Positions 1-11,085 of a stretch of DNA of 64,000 bases are shown here, in pieces. The stretch is from the NCBI GenBank assembly GCA_038025085.1, contig CM076139.1, positions 49,394,807 to 49,458,806 of the forward strand, written 5' to 3'. The notes beneath the pieces were generated by a model. It searched no databases. It was not told the DNA's origin and saw only the letters and a program-made list of their open reading frames with translations. The DNA is from Tetragonia tetragonoides (taxonomy: Eukaryota; Streptophyta; Magnoliopsida; Caryophyllales; Aizoaceae). Position 1 is the stretch's first letter, and each line of letters begins with the position of its first letter. Made by a program: the position numbers and the translations under genes.

Positions 1-120
1 TCTTACGGGATGAACTGCCAAGTTTATCAACAATGAGATGATCCTTATTAGCCGCCTAAGAAGCAAATAAGACAACAGCAATCTGAAACAGTCCAATAAA
101 ATAATGTTCAACATCCTTAC

Positions 121-2320
121 CATTGATTTGGTATCCAAAAGCGCTCATAAATACTGGAATGGTGGTAAAAAGACTGAGGAAAGTCCCGTCACTGGAAAAA
201 TCTGGTACTAGCCTCAAGCTCTGCGTTTTGCCCTCCAACAATGCTTGTATTGCCATTACTGAAGATATGACAACAAACACCAAAGCAAGGAGAATGGCCA
301 ATGCAGAAGTGTGCCTTAGTGAATCTGAATGCAGCACAACAAAACAGCCTTAGGATATGAAGGAAAACAACCATACCAATATAATATTCACTTAAACAAT
401 ACCAGCTACCACAAGATAGCCACAGAACAAATTGCAGTCCAGAGGTTGATTTGACGTTGCTACTCTCAATAGGTTTAGCAGGTTTGAGTTTTATAGTTGG
501 TGTTGTTGTGTCTTTATTGTTTGGCTCAATTAGGTGTTTGTGGTGTGGTGTTGAATGAGTGTGTTTAGCATGAATTTTCCGGGTGTATGAGTTTCGGCCT
601 CAATAGGCTTATGAGCTTCGGCTCTAATTGGTGTATGAGCTCCGACTCTCTTTCTATTCCATGCAAAAAAAGGGACTTTTAATTATCAAAAAAAGAAATG
701 GTCCCTTCAAATAAGCTCTACCTAGCATATCCTTTAATTACTCACCTACACGACGGAACATCACCAATGGAAGGATAAAAAGAAGCAAAACAAATAGGAT
801 GGTAAAGGCACGAGAAGTCCACCAATAAAAGCCAAACCATTCTTGTAGCATTCCAGTGTGTATAGTGTCTCCAGATTTATTTCCTGAGAGGACGTCCCCT
901 GAAAAAAGGGTGGGGAAAGGACAACAAAACTTCAAAGAATTAGTCACATGTAAAACAGCCAAAAGCTTAAGGTGATTTTGGCTACTCAGTAGATTTCTGA
1001 ACAAAAATTTTACCTACAGCTCGAAACTTTGCTCCATTTAAGCGTCATCAATTCAGATAATGACACAAAGTTAAGAACCACACAAGCACCGGCCTCAGAA
1101 AAATTACTAGTGAGGTTAATCATGAACATGTTAGGATCAACAACACTCTCACACAGACATTGAGCAGTACTAAAGTGTAAGAAACAAATATAAGACAATA
1201 CTTTCACCTGAGAAGCCCTAAATCACACTTTACATGCACGTTTTCAAACTCTAGACTTTCATTTTCGAATCCCAGGACAAAATGTCAAAGAATCCTCAAG
1301 ATTAGTTAATATGAGGAGATAGAAATGAATACATGATAGTGCCAAATACCACTCAGCAATGACTCATTTGGCCTGATCAAATGTTCCTCGAAGCCCCATA
1401 AATAAGACAGGTACTTGTCCAATTGTAAAGCAGGACCACCAGCATGGAGCATCAAAAGTCCATACCAGGTCCATCATATTTTAGCTACTTCATAAATTAA
1501 ATATCTTCCCTTATGAAATGTTGAAGATTCTCCAGAATATGATCAACCAATCAAGCATGAATTCTATTTGAAAGCAATCAAGCATCATATAATAATACCT
1601 CTTTTTTCAGCCATCTAGCAATTCTAAAGTACTCACAGATTACAATACTTCCAATACCCAATTACTGCAAAACTATGTCAGGAAATATTAATTCCAAGAA
1701 AAAATATCAACTGGATTAAACAAAATACAGCTTGAATCCACACAACTCAACTACATAAACTAACACCTAAAAACAAAAAATAGTACATATATTAAAGATA
1801 TAGTCCCCTCTTAGTCCTTAGATCTAGCAATTCTAAAGTAAATACTCACAGATATTACATTACTTTCAATACCCAATTACTGCAAAACTATGTCAGAAAA
1901 TATCAATTCCAAGAAATTAATACCAACTAAAACTTATGACTTACCAATGATAATCAAATAGATGATTAGAGCCCCAAAGCTGGTGATCATGACACTAATT
2001 TGCAAAGCAAGAGACCCAACTCGTCCAAATGACTCAGCCATCAACCCAGCATAAGTATTTGACTTGCCTGAACGAGTATACCTCAAAATAAACTCCCCAG
2101 AATAATCTCCCATTAAAGCAACAACCAAGATGAGCAAAAGAGCTGGAAAAACACCCAGAACTTTGAAAGTGGCAGGAATTGACATAATCCCAGCACCAAT
2201 CATGGTTGTTGATATATTAAAAACTGCACTTGTAAGGGATGCCCCTTGTGAGGACTGATTATTGTCCTCAAGCAAAGGAACTCCTGATTCTGTGTCTGTT
2301 TCTCTCTCCTCAACAATCAT
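121..2320 (-). CDS. AVT6-type vacuolar amino-acid transporter, copy 1 (5' part; 3' end lies outside the window)
   Basis: Exons by GT-AG sites and homology to copy 2: 1945..2320 (start codon), 746..898 and 121..324. The remaining exons lie left of base 1. The predicted N-terminus is acidic, followed by the family motif TMIGAGIMSIP at residues 39-49 and several hydrophobic helices typical of amino acid/auxin permease (AAAP) transporters. The second exon holds the loop GDVLSGNKSGD and a WFGFYWWTSRAF segment, as in Arabidopsis AVT6 proteins. Known members export amino acids from the vacuole; that role is inferred here. All three visible exons are in frame across their junctions (376, 153 and 204 nt), so this copy looks intact as far as it is seen. 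It lies head-to-tail with copy 2. The start is the first ATG and aligns with the short acidic start of copy 2. Which AVT6 paralogue it matches cannot be told. Confidence 0.88.
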
Positions 2321-2989
2321 CTTGAATTGGGCTTGTAAGTTTTCTTTTTCTGGGTAATTTACTACTAATTTCAGGTTGCAAAGTTAGGTGATGTTGTTGT
2401 TTACATACAGAAGAGGAAATGAAAGATGGTGCCTTTATATGGAAGGACATACAAAGGGTAGATCAAACTTTGTACATAAAGGATGGATAATAAAATTTTT
2501 AAAAAAAAAAAAAAAGGACAAGTACTGTAGCAGAAACCAACAACAGGTCCACATTTTATTTTTTATTTTGGTTCTGTCTGGTCATGGAAAGCGGCATGAA
2601 CCATATCCATATCATTATCAACAAAGATTCAGGAATTTTGATTTTGGGGGTTTTCTTGTGGGGTTTTAATTTTGACTTTAGCTGATTGGGCAGTAAATTG
2701 TGCAAAGCAAAATACAATCACAAATTTGTAATCGAAATCCTTAATCCCTAATTGGGATGAAAAAAATTTCTAAGATGGTTGTCAATTTTGATCAATTTTA
2801 GATTTTTGGAGTGTATAAATATCAGTCTTTTTTGCAAAAAGAGTGTGCAAGTGAAACACCTCCTGCTACGTCAATACGTTATGTTCGGACTTTAGTGTTC
2901 AAGAAAGAACATATCAGACTAATTGAACAATCTGCGCAAGCGGCCCCGTCTACATAGCGTCAAGCCGCCAACAATTAGCTAATATAGTT

Positions 2990-3105
2990 TCTAGAAGCCA
3001 GTAGACACAATGTATAGAGGGAATGAGAACTCGAACCTATAACCTTACCTTACCAAACCACTTGGGAGTAAGTTTGGAACCACTAGACCACCACTATTAT
3101 TGGTA
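2990..3105 (-). mobile_element. Probable tRNA-derived SINE remnant
   Basis: Read on the minus strand, the stretch has a box A-like GTGGTCTAGTGGTTCC followed about 45 bases later by a box B-like GGTTCGAGTTC. This is the internal pol III promoter layout of tRNA-derived SINEs. I could not find target duplications or a clear 3' tail, so the limits are approximate. It is not a tRNA gene because no cloverleaf forms. Confidence 0.4.
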
Positions 3106-4214
3106 AATATCAGTTAAGATCCTTAAGTCAAGTTATTGGTTGAAACTCGATTTACTTTGTAGAAGAAAACTAAAAGTATATATGTAAGGATTAGCAAGCA
3201 TAATAAGCTTGCTTATAAGTTATTAACCTATTAGAAAATCTACTTTTTTTGAAGTTAGAGTTGATAACTTGATAGCGTGTAAGCATGAGAAATAATTGAA
3301 GTTTGACTTTGTGAAGCTCAAACTATTCAAATTTAAGTTTATAACGTCACTTAATCTAGCTACTCATAGTTATTTCTTAATCATTCGTAGACTTTTCTAA
3401 AATTAACTAATTTGATTTGCAAAAATAGCTAGGGACACTAACAAGAACAAATTATTTAAGTCATTTTATATTTATAAACTTGTTTAACAAGTAAACATAT
3501 AACAAGTTTTTTCAACTCAAATAGCTAACTTATTAACTTTCATCAAATATAATGTTTAGTAGTTAGCTTATTACCAATCGATAGTTCATTCATCAGCAAT
3601 CAAGTTTATCAGTCGCTTACGCCATTAGTATCATCAAACAACTTCGAACAGATCGATCGAAAAATAAATTATCAAACGAATTCCTATATTTAAAATGTCT
3701 TGTATAGTGAAGGTCCAATCTGAAATGCGCGAGTATTGACAACTGTAGGATAAATAAGTATTTTACTAGTGCATATATCCTTGTATTTGCTCTCGTAGAA
3801 AAATTGTCTTGTACAAAATTTTGACCATGTCCATCGGTTTAGTGTAATATTCTTAGGCATGTATTTTGCAATATTGACCATGGCAGCATGGCCATACTAT
3901 CACTGTCACACGTCTTGAAATTTGTCACAATGTCCAGCTTAGCCATGAGTCTTTCTTTCGCACACTCTTCCCATCGACCAATTTCAATTGTTGCATCATA
4001 GAAGCTAAGATCATATTATTGGCAACTTGGCCATGCATGATCACATTCACAGTGATAGTCAGGCACAATAATGCACAATAATTTTTACAGAATAAAAATA
4101 TTAAAAATTGTCATGCATCTAATTCTAATCTCATGTAGTCGTGTGGTTTGCGATGTAACCACGAGTGACATGCCGTAGGCGTTAAATCAAGGATAGAGGA
4201 TTAGAGGAGGGAAA

Positions 4215-4360
4215 CAGTACACACCCAAAGGCGCAGGACACTATCACAGTGGTGACAATCCAAGAAACGAGTTCGAGTCTTACCGCTAACATTTTCCTCC
4301 GTCCTAACAGACTATGAAGTAGGAGAGCCTAGTCAGCCTCTATTATCGGGGGAAAAAAAT
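4215..4360 (+). mobile_element. Possible tRNA-derived SINE
   Basis: A box A-like stretch (TATCACAGTGGTGAC) is followed by a box B-like stretch (GAGTTCGAGTCTTACC), and the segment ends in an A-rich run near 4355. No target duplication was found. The limits are approximate. Confidence 0.3.
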
Positions 4361-5079
4361 CATAATCACCATTATATGTGGTTCAACCTTCAACCCCATT
4401 TCAGAGTCAATCACGAAGAGTTTGATTTCATCACGCCAAAAACGAAATAACTGCCCGCTGGGCACTAGCAACCAGAGATGATCTGAGCCCATCCATTTTA
4501 GAAAGACCTGCCAAAATTCAATTCTCAACTTTGTGGATTTTGTCTTGTATCATGCTACTTACTGTAGTACTTACTGGCTATCTAATCCCCTGTTATCTTT
4601 TTCGTCTACTTGAAAATCAATGCAGACAAACTATTTGAGAAGAAACAAGAGAAACTTTTGAGAATTCAAATCTCTTTTCAAAAAAAAAAAAAAAAAGAGA
4701 ATTCAAAAATCATTCATGTGCTCATAACCTTCTCTTTCTGAATTCATATGAAAGAAAACAACAGGACCTTAGCATTTCCCTACATCTAATAAACTACATA
4801 AGGAATACAGAAGATGCACCAAGCCCTTGAAGTTCCAATGAAATTATATAAAAGATACAACCCCAATAATAATTAAGCCAATCTATTCCAACCAGAAATC
4901 ATGGGAATCAGTCATCAGAAGGCACATTCAGCGAGAGAGGAGCCGAGGGGCGTAGAGCAACTGTTTGTTGGTCGCGTAAGCCAACTGTTGCCTGGCATGG
5001 AAGAATTTGTACCTTGAGATATAGATATGTACATTTGGTTGTTTCAACCAGGAAAGAATTTGTAGTTCTGAAAAGCAAT

Positions 5080-5082
<3 letters not shown>

Positions 5083-5116
<34 letters not shown>

Positions 5117-5205
5117 CCCAGTAAGTATCCCGCCTAGGGCGGGGTCTGGGGAGGTCCAGATGTACGCAGTCTTACCCCTAACTAGTCGCCTAGAAGAGAG
5201 ACTGT
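5083..5205 (-). mobile_element. Au/TS-like SINE with (TTG)n tail and 17-bp target duplication
   Basis: On the minus strand the element contains the conserved plant SINE core GGGGTAAGACTGCGTACA and a GC-rich stretch with GGCGGGATACTTACTGGG, and ends in (TTG)n. This layout is that of Au and TS SINEs. The 17-bp sequence TTCTGAAAAGCAATACA occurs at both 5066..5082 and 5206..5222, marking the target duplication. The insertion lies about 140 bases past the stop codon of AVT6 copy 2, on the same strand, so it may be part of that gene's 3' UTR. At 123 bp it may be truncated at its 5' end. Confidence 0.85.
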
Positions 5206-5347
5206 TTCTGAAAAGCAATACAGGCTTCAAAAAAACAGGCGCCTGACAAGTCCACTCCATACTGCACAGAAGCACAGAAATTTCGGAGGACTGCTACTGC
5301 TAAAAATGTGGGTATGAATGAATCCCGCGGGAGGGGGGGGGGGGCAC

Positions 5348-8300
5348 CTATAATTCGACCCCAGCAGGACTGGACAAATTGGTCCAAATGGTGAATATGC
5401 TGGTTGCCAACGCTGCGAGTATAAGCATTACAGCCAGAACCTTATCCCATGATGTGGAGATCCCATGGAGATCCCTGTCAATGATTCAAAAACACCCAGG
5501 AAGGTTTTGCATCAAAAACTTCACAAATCATAACAACTGATGTCCTAAAGTTGAAGTAGTGAATAAACGGATTTAACAAGATTTCAGATAAAACAAACCT
5601 GAGAATGATAGAAGATGGGAATATCAGTATGAGGCAAACAACAGTTGTTGAACCCATTATTTGGAAGCAATACCATATGCTTGGAATTGCGATTGCACTT
5701 ACATAAGCAAGGGTGAGTAGTATACATGTAAGACATACAAATCTTGTCGTGTCCTTGGCTAACTCGGGCTTATTAGGGAAAAGGAGCTCGTCTATATTGG
5801 CCCTCAGGGTGTAGTTCATCAAAGGAAATACCAGCATGAGGTGAAATCCATAACTTAACCGAACAGTGGTGTTAATAATTAAACCAATCGCAGTATCAGA
5901 ATACTGATCAAAGTTCACCAGCATGTCTGTGTTGATAGAGTCCCCGACAGTAGATAACCAAAGAAGCCAATGGAGAAATAAAAGGTAGCACAGAATACCA
6001 GTGAGATACGGACTGCCAATCTCATATCAGAAGGTTCTCCAAGCTCTGATCTTATTGAATGAACTGAAAAACATTTGCAAACTAATTAGTAATGTCCCAG
6101 GTAACAACTAACAAGAGATACGTGGAATAACATATCTAAGTTAAATGCTTTTGGGCACAATGCGTTATTTCGTATAAAAGCCCTGGAAGTATAAAAGCCC
6201 TGGAAGCCCACAAGAAGGTCAATCATTCTACAGGATATATATTATATATTATTATGCATTCTCATGAATCATAATCAGCAGACTGAAATCAGGTCCTGCC
6301 TAGGCATTTGCATAAAAGTCTAGGTCACATTTCCCTTCCCTCACCCCTAACCCTCCAAAAAAGGGAAATTAACAACGACAGAAAACACGAGCTTGGGGTG
6401 GGTAGCACAGTGGTGCACCCCCCACTTGTTCCAGCAATGACCTGGCTTCAAGTCTCATTCCCAACAAAGTTGGGATTTAATTACTTTGCTCTTTGGCGTC
6501 CACAAAAAGAAAAACAACGACAGAAAACACAAGGAGAGAGAGGCAGCCTGATAACATAAGGTTCATAATTTTTACCATTGATGTGGTATCCAAAAGCAGT
6601 CAAGAAAACTGGAATAGTGGAAAAAAGACTGAGGAAGGTTCCTTGACGGGAAAAATCTGGTAATAGTCTCAGGTGCTGAGTTTTGCCTTTGAACAATGCT
6701 TGTAATGCCATCATCGAAGATATCACCACAAACACCAGAGCAAGAAGAATAGACAGTGCTGAACTGTACCTCAGTGAATCTGAATGCAAGGCAACAAGAC
6801 AAGATAAGGATTTGAAGCAGAATAGTTCAAGCTAAGATTTTCACTGAAGCAGTACCCATTGACCATAAAAATACAGAGCACAGAACAGCATCACTATTGA
6901 CCCTCACCTGCTGTTGAGGAGCATTTCAGTTGGTTACAATCACATTTGTGATAGTCCCTTTGGACAAGCTCCATTTCATCAAAATAAAACAGTTAGCTAA
7001 TATTGCAGATACAACAGGACCTCTATTACTCACCTACACGAACGTAACAACCCCAATGGGAGGATAAGAAAAAGCACAATCAAGAAGAGTGCAAAGGCTC
7101 GAGAAGTCCACCAATAAAAGCCAAACCATTCCTGTAGTATTCCAGTGTGTACTGTGTCTCCGGACTTATTTCCTGTAAGAACATCCCCTGAAAGAAGGTG
7201 GCGAAAGAACAAGAACACTTCTAAGAATAAGTCACAGTAAAACCATACACAGATTTTGGTGAGGCAATAGAGTCCTAAAGAAAAACGCTAATCCATAATT
7301 CCAAAATCTGTTCATCTTAAGCGTCATTAATTTCAGGTAAAAACACAAAATGACATGCTAAAAAACACAGAATTACAGGTTTCTGGAAGTCCAAGAACAG
7401 GTACTGCATTTTCAAACATAGTAACTTGTTACAACTCTATGAAAGTAATTGCCAAACATGTTACCTACAAAACTAACAGTACTTTTAGTCAAATTGGTGC
7501 TTAATGTTAATAGCATACATGAATGATTCATGTATAATTGCTTTCAGGTGTCCAAGGTAAATAGCTAATGCACCCCTATGGTTTTTAGAAACCCTTATTT
7601 CTCTTCATTTTCATTACACCACCTAATCACATGGGTAGCTATAGTTATACTTATATTGTATGTCATTGTCAAGTAAAGTTCCTCAATTCAAGTACAGTCC
7701 CTTTATTTATTGCTCCACTAATTGCCCTTTCTACCAAATGAGGGATCTTTTTAGATTTTGGTTTCATTGATGTTCAAAAATTTACAAGGCAATACCACAT
7801 TAAGTTCAAAACAGTAAAATTTCACTTTCTAATCCCAGGATTAATCAATGCCAAAGAATCCTCATCAATAATAAAGAATGAAAGAAAGACAGACAAAAGT
7901 GACACGCTTTTAATCAATCAGCAAAGCCAAAATCATGTGTGCCTCAAGGGTCCACGACAAAACGGGTTCTTTCTAGTAAGCTGTAAAACTCCTATTTTTG
8001 ACAAGACAGCCCACAAAATCGCTCTCCAATGTGGACCACACCCATCATTTTCAATTTTTCATAAACCCAATTTCATACCCATTATAGCAATTGAAGTTTA
8101 CCCATAATTTTACAAAACCAACCAGAATAAGAAACAATTGAGTACAAGTTTACAACTCAAACTTCGCAGCATTGATTAATCTGTATAAAAAAAAAACAAA
8201 AGATTCGATTTTTTTCATACAGAAATCAAATTACATAATTATATAGAACTAACCAGAACAAAAAATTAAAAACAAGTGATTACAACACAATGATTCAAAA

Positions 8301-8760
8301 AAAGATTTAATTTTTTTCATACAGAAACCAAATTGCAATTTACAAGAATTGAATTGAGTAATGACTTACCAATGATAATCAAGTAGATAACAAGACACCC
8401 AAAGCTGGTAACCATAACACAAATTTGCAAAGCAAGAGACCCAAATCTTCCAAATGATTCAGCCATTAAACTAGCATAAGTAGTTGCTTTACCCAAATGG
8501 GTATATCTCAAAAGAAACTCTCCTGTAACATAACCCATAAGAGCAACAAGAACAATGACCAATAAAGCTGGGATTATACCCAGAACTTTGAAAGTTGCTG
8601 GAATTGACATAATCCCAGCACCAATCATGGTTGTTGATATGTTGAAAACTGCACTTGACAAGGATGCTCCTTGTGGGGCAGGATCTAATGGGGATTGAAT
8701 TGAATGTAATAGAGGAATTCCTTTCTCAGTATCGTCATTTCTCTCTCTCTCCTCTCTCAT
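5348..8760 (-). CDS. AVT6-type vacuolar amino-acid transporter, copy 2, with two one-base lesions
   Basis: Exons on the minus strand: 8370..8760, 7034..7187 (or 7038..7187), 6576..6779, 5599..6063 and 5348..5474 (stop TAG at 5348..5350). The protein carries TMIGAGIMSIP at residues 44-54, the GDVLTGNKSGD loop, an NVHSIR junction typical of AAAP transporters, and terminal membrane helices. About 445 residues are expected, a usual AVT6 length. Two positions break the frame. Exon 2 is 154 nt where copy 1 has 153, from an extra T near the donor. Exon 4 is 465 nt where 466 is needed, so the usual LLFGD motif reads LLSG and then shifts frame near 5943-5948. The first lesion could be bypassed by an alternative donor four bases upstream; the second has no obvious bypass. 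This is either a young pseudogene or a gene with assembly indels. A SINE sits in intron 3 and another just past the stop. Confidence 0.82.
6389..6512 (+). mobile_element. tRNA-derived SINE in intron 3 of AVT6 copy 2
   Basis: A box A-like GGGTAGCACAGTGGTGC and a box B-like GGCTTCAAGTCTC lie about 40 bases apart, followed by a short body and an A-rich end. The 18-bp sequence AACAACGACAGAAAACAC flanks it at 6371..6388 and 6513..6530, a clear target duplication. The element is antisense to the host gene and about 124 bp long. Confidence 0.82.
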
Positions 8761-8965
8761 CTTGGTTGGCTGGTTAGTTGCACAGTTTGTGATATGGTGA
8801 AAACCTCTGTTGTTGGGTTTGTGTTGTTGTGTTTGTGTTGGGTGGCTACTGGCTAGCTTACCAACCGGGGAGGAGTAAATATATGAAAAGGTGACAGAAA
8901 TATATGCCGTCTTTGGAAGATATGATGTAAAGTACAGAATCTAGATCCAATTGGAGTAATGGATA
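8745..8965 (-). repeat. Promoter duplication unit A (authentic copy)
   Basis: This segment covers the first codons, 5' leader and proximal promoter of AVT6 copy 2. It is repeated nearly base for base at about 9785..9977, with small indels in the GT-rich part (for example a longer run of gtttgtgttg here). The shared part includes the start codon, the candidate TATA sequence and the stretch tatgccgtctttggaagata. Confidence 0.85.
8876..8883 (-). promoter_or_regulatory. Possible TATA box of AVT6 copy 2
   Basis: Read on the minus strand this is TATATTTA, about 116 bases upstream of the start codon. A matching copy occurs at 9891..9898 in the duplicated promoter. No transcript evidence is available. 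Confidence 0.4.
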
Positions 8966-9230
8966 AACAACATCACATGGTCCACATTTTGATTTTTGAG
9001 GGACTACCCAATATGCCCCCCCGGGCTGGGTCTGGGCTTCAGCCCTTAGGATGTGAAATTAAAATATTGCTTAGACCGCGAGTTCACGCATTGTGAAAAT
9101 TGAAACCAGTGAAACTGGAGGTGGCAAAAGCTGATGCGGTCTGAACCCAGCCTGTTCAAGACTCAATCGGAATTCCAATCTGAAAAAGGTTGACCTGCTA
9201 ATGACTCGAACCCGAAATTACTCGAGTTGT

Positions 9231-9780
9231 TTGACCCAACAAGACGACCCGAAATCGAACTGATAGTGGCATTGACCCGATAATGACCAGACCTGTTGAT
9301 GACTGAACCCGATGTGACCCAACTCAAATCGGACCCGACCCAATTGTCAGGTCTAAGTGAAACTATATCCTGAATAAAATAGAGCACAAGTTGGGTAGCT
9401 CAATGGTAAAATACCCACACCTCCAAGACTCCAACTTAAAAGTTTGGGGTTCGAGCCTCTTGATATCTATATATTGTGTGTTTATAGCCTTCCTCTCACT
9501 CCTATAATATAAAACCCTATAAGCCAGCTATCTTGCCTTATCAATAAATAAATATAAAAAAATTCCAAATAAATAAAAGTTATGATTGGAAAAAATAAAT
9601 CACAAAAGGAAATTATGATTTAAAAAATGAAACCATCTAAACTTCATTCTCTTTTTTTTTTTTTTTTGGCATGATTTCATTTTCTTCAATGAATAGTTTG
9701 TTGGATTTACATAACTACCTAAAACCCTGGGGTATAGGCAATAATTTGCCCTTCTTCTCGTATCTACATGCATTTCACTT
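9231..9780. repeat. Duplication unit B, first copy
   Basis: This stretch begins with a run of GACCCG/GACCCA-type motifs, then holds a tRNA-derived SINE (about 9390-9560), a poly-T run and a segment with gtttgttggatttacataactacc. It is repeated at 10449..11085 with moderate divergence. Confidence 0.8.
9385..9560 (+). mobile_element. tRNA-derived SINE, copy in unit B
   Basis: A box A-like GGGTAGCTCAATGGTAAAA and a box B-like GGGTTCGAGCCTC are spaced about 45 bases apart, followed by a pyrimidine-rich body and an AT-rich end with repeated aataaat. The same element, diverged, occurs at about 10620-10800 as part of the larger duplication, so it inserted before the duplication. Confidence 0.65.
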
Positions 9781-9784
9781 CTTC

Positions 9785-9977
9785 TCTCCTCTCTCATCTT
9801 GGTTGGCTGGTTGGTTGCACAGTTTGTGATATGGTGAAAACCTATGTTGTTGTGTTTGTGTTGTGTAGCTAGCTACCAACCGGGGACGAGTAAATATATG
9901 AAAGGTGACAGAAAGATATGCCGTCTTTGGAAGATATGATGTAAAGTACAGAATCTACATCCAATTGGAGTAATGGA
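9785..9977 (-). repeat. Promoter duplication unit A' (orphan copy of the AVT6 promoter and first codons)
   Basis: The segment repeats 8745..8965 about 1.04 kb further upstream. It includes the start codon (9795..9797) and the first five codons (MREER), then passes straight into unrelated unit B sequence. No transporter exon follows, so any product would be a short unrelated peptide. If active, this extra promoter would transcribe toward the real gene. Confidence 0.8.
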
Positions 9978-10448
9978 CTAGTTACATTTCCGCGCAATTC
10001 ACGATTTGTGTGTTTATAACAATTTAATTATTTTCATTAATACAAACTTGCAATAAAATTTTCGCATATATCACATTTTACTATAAAATTCCTAGTCTGT
10101 GGACCTCATCCTTTCTATAATAAAATTAACTTTCTTTCTTTCCTATTTAATTCTAGTTGCATGCCCCGTGCAGTGCACTTTTTTATATAAAAATATTTGG
10201 TTTTATATAAAAAAAAATTATTGATTTATTAATGCTGTAATTTATTAGATACATTCCCTAATAGATTACAGGTGAAATGTATTTTTATTGGAAATTATGG
10301 CATTAAAATAAGAATTAAATAGTACTAATGGAAGATACATGCACCTAGAGTATTTAATGACATGTCAAAATTTGCTTATGTGTAAAATCCTACTTGTCAA
10401 TCTAGCAAGGATGCACATTTACTTATATATAGTTGTGGGACAATAGTT
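9978..10448. other. AT-rich spacer between duplicated units
   Basis: It holds no gene and has no counterpart between units A and B, so it was inserted or has diverged since the duplication. It contains AT-rich runs only. Confidence 0.5.
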
Positions 10449-11085
10449 ATTTAACCCAACAAGATGACCCGAAATTGACCCGACATGACCGACCTGATAG
10501 TGACCCCGACCTGATAGTGACCCCGACCCGATAATGACTAGACCAATTGATGACCCAAACTTGATGTAACCCGACTCGAACGGGAACCGACCCAATTGTC
10601 AGGTCTAAGTGAAACTATTTCGGAATAAAATAGAGCACTAGTAGGGTAGCTAAATGGTGGAACACCCACACCTCCAAGACTCCAACTTAAAAGTTGGGAG
10701 TTCGAGGCTCATTAATATTTATATGTTGTGGGTTTATAAGCCTTCCTTTGACCCCTATGATGTAAGCCCTATAGACCGGCTATCTTACCTTATCAATAAA
10801 TAAATAAAAATATCCCAAACAAAATAAAATTATGATTGGAAAAAATGATATACAAAAGCAAACTATGATTTTAAAAATGAAACCATATAAACTTTATTCT
10901 TTTTTTTTTTTTTTTTGCATAACTTCATTTTCTTCAATGAAGAGTTTGTTGGATCCACATAATTACCTAAATTTCTGGGATTTAGGCAATAATTCACCGA
11001 AGAGTTTGTTGGATCCACATAATTACCTAAATTTCTGGAGTTTAGGCAATAATTCGCCCTTCTCGTATCTACATGCACTTCACTT
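10449..11085. repeat. Duplication unit B', second copy, with an internal 60-bp tandem repeat
   Basis: It matches 9231..9780, including the GACCCG-type motifs, the tRNA-derived SINE and the poly-T run. Within it a 60-bp unit beginning gaagagtttgttggatccac is present twice in tandem (10939..10998 and 10999..11058). The first copy has this unit once. The open frame across the repeat is a by-product of the 60-bp (20-codon) period. Confidence 0.8.

Larger units (their letters stand above)
2321..5065. other. Intergenic region between the two AVT6-type genes
   Basis: No coding region is supported here. The part next to 2320 is the promoter and 5' leader of copy 1. The middle is AT-rich with short poly-A runs (about 2499-2515 and 4681-4696). 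Two weak tRNA-derived SINE-like stretches are listed separately. The rest shows nothing I recognise. Confidence 0.6.

Noticed and set aside
2990..3105. A tRNA gene on the minus strand
   Set aside because: Box A-like and box B-like motifs are present, but no cloverleaf with paired acceptor and anticodon stems forms. It is a SINE remnant at most.
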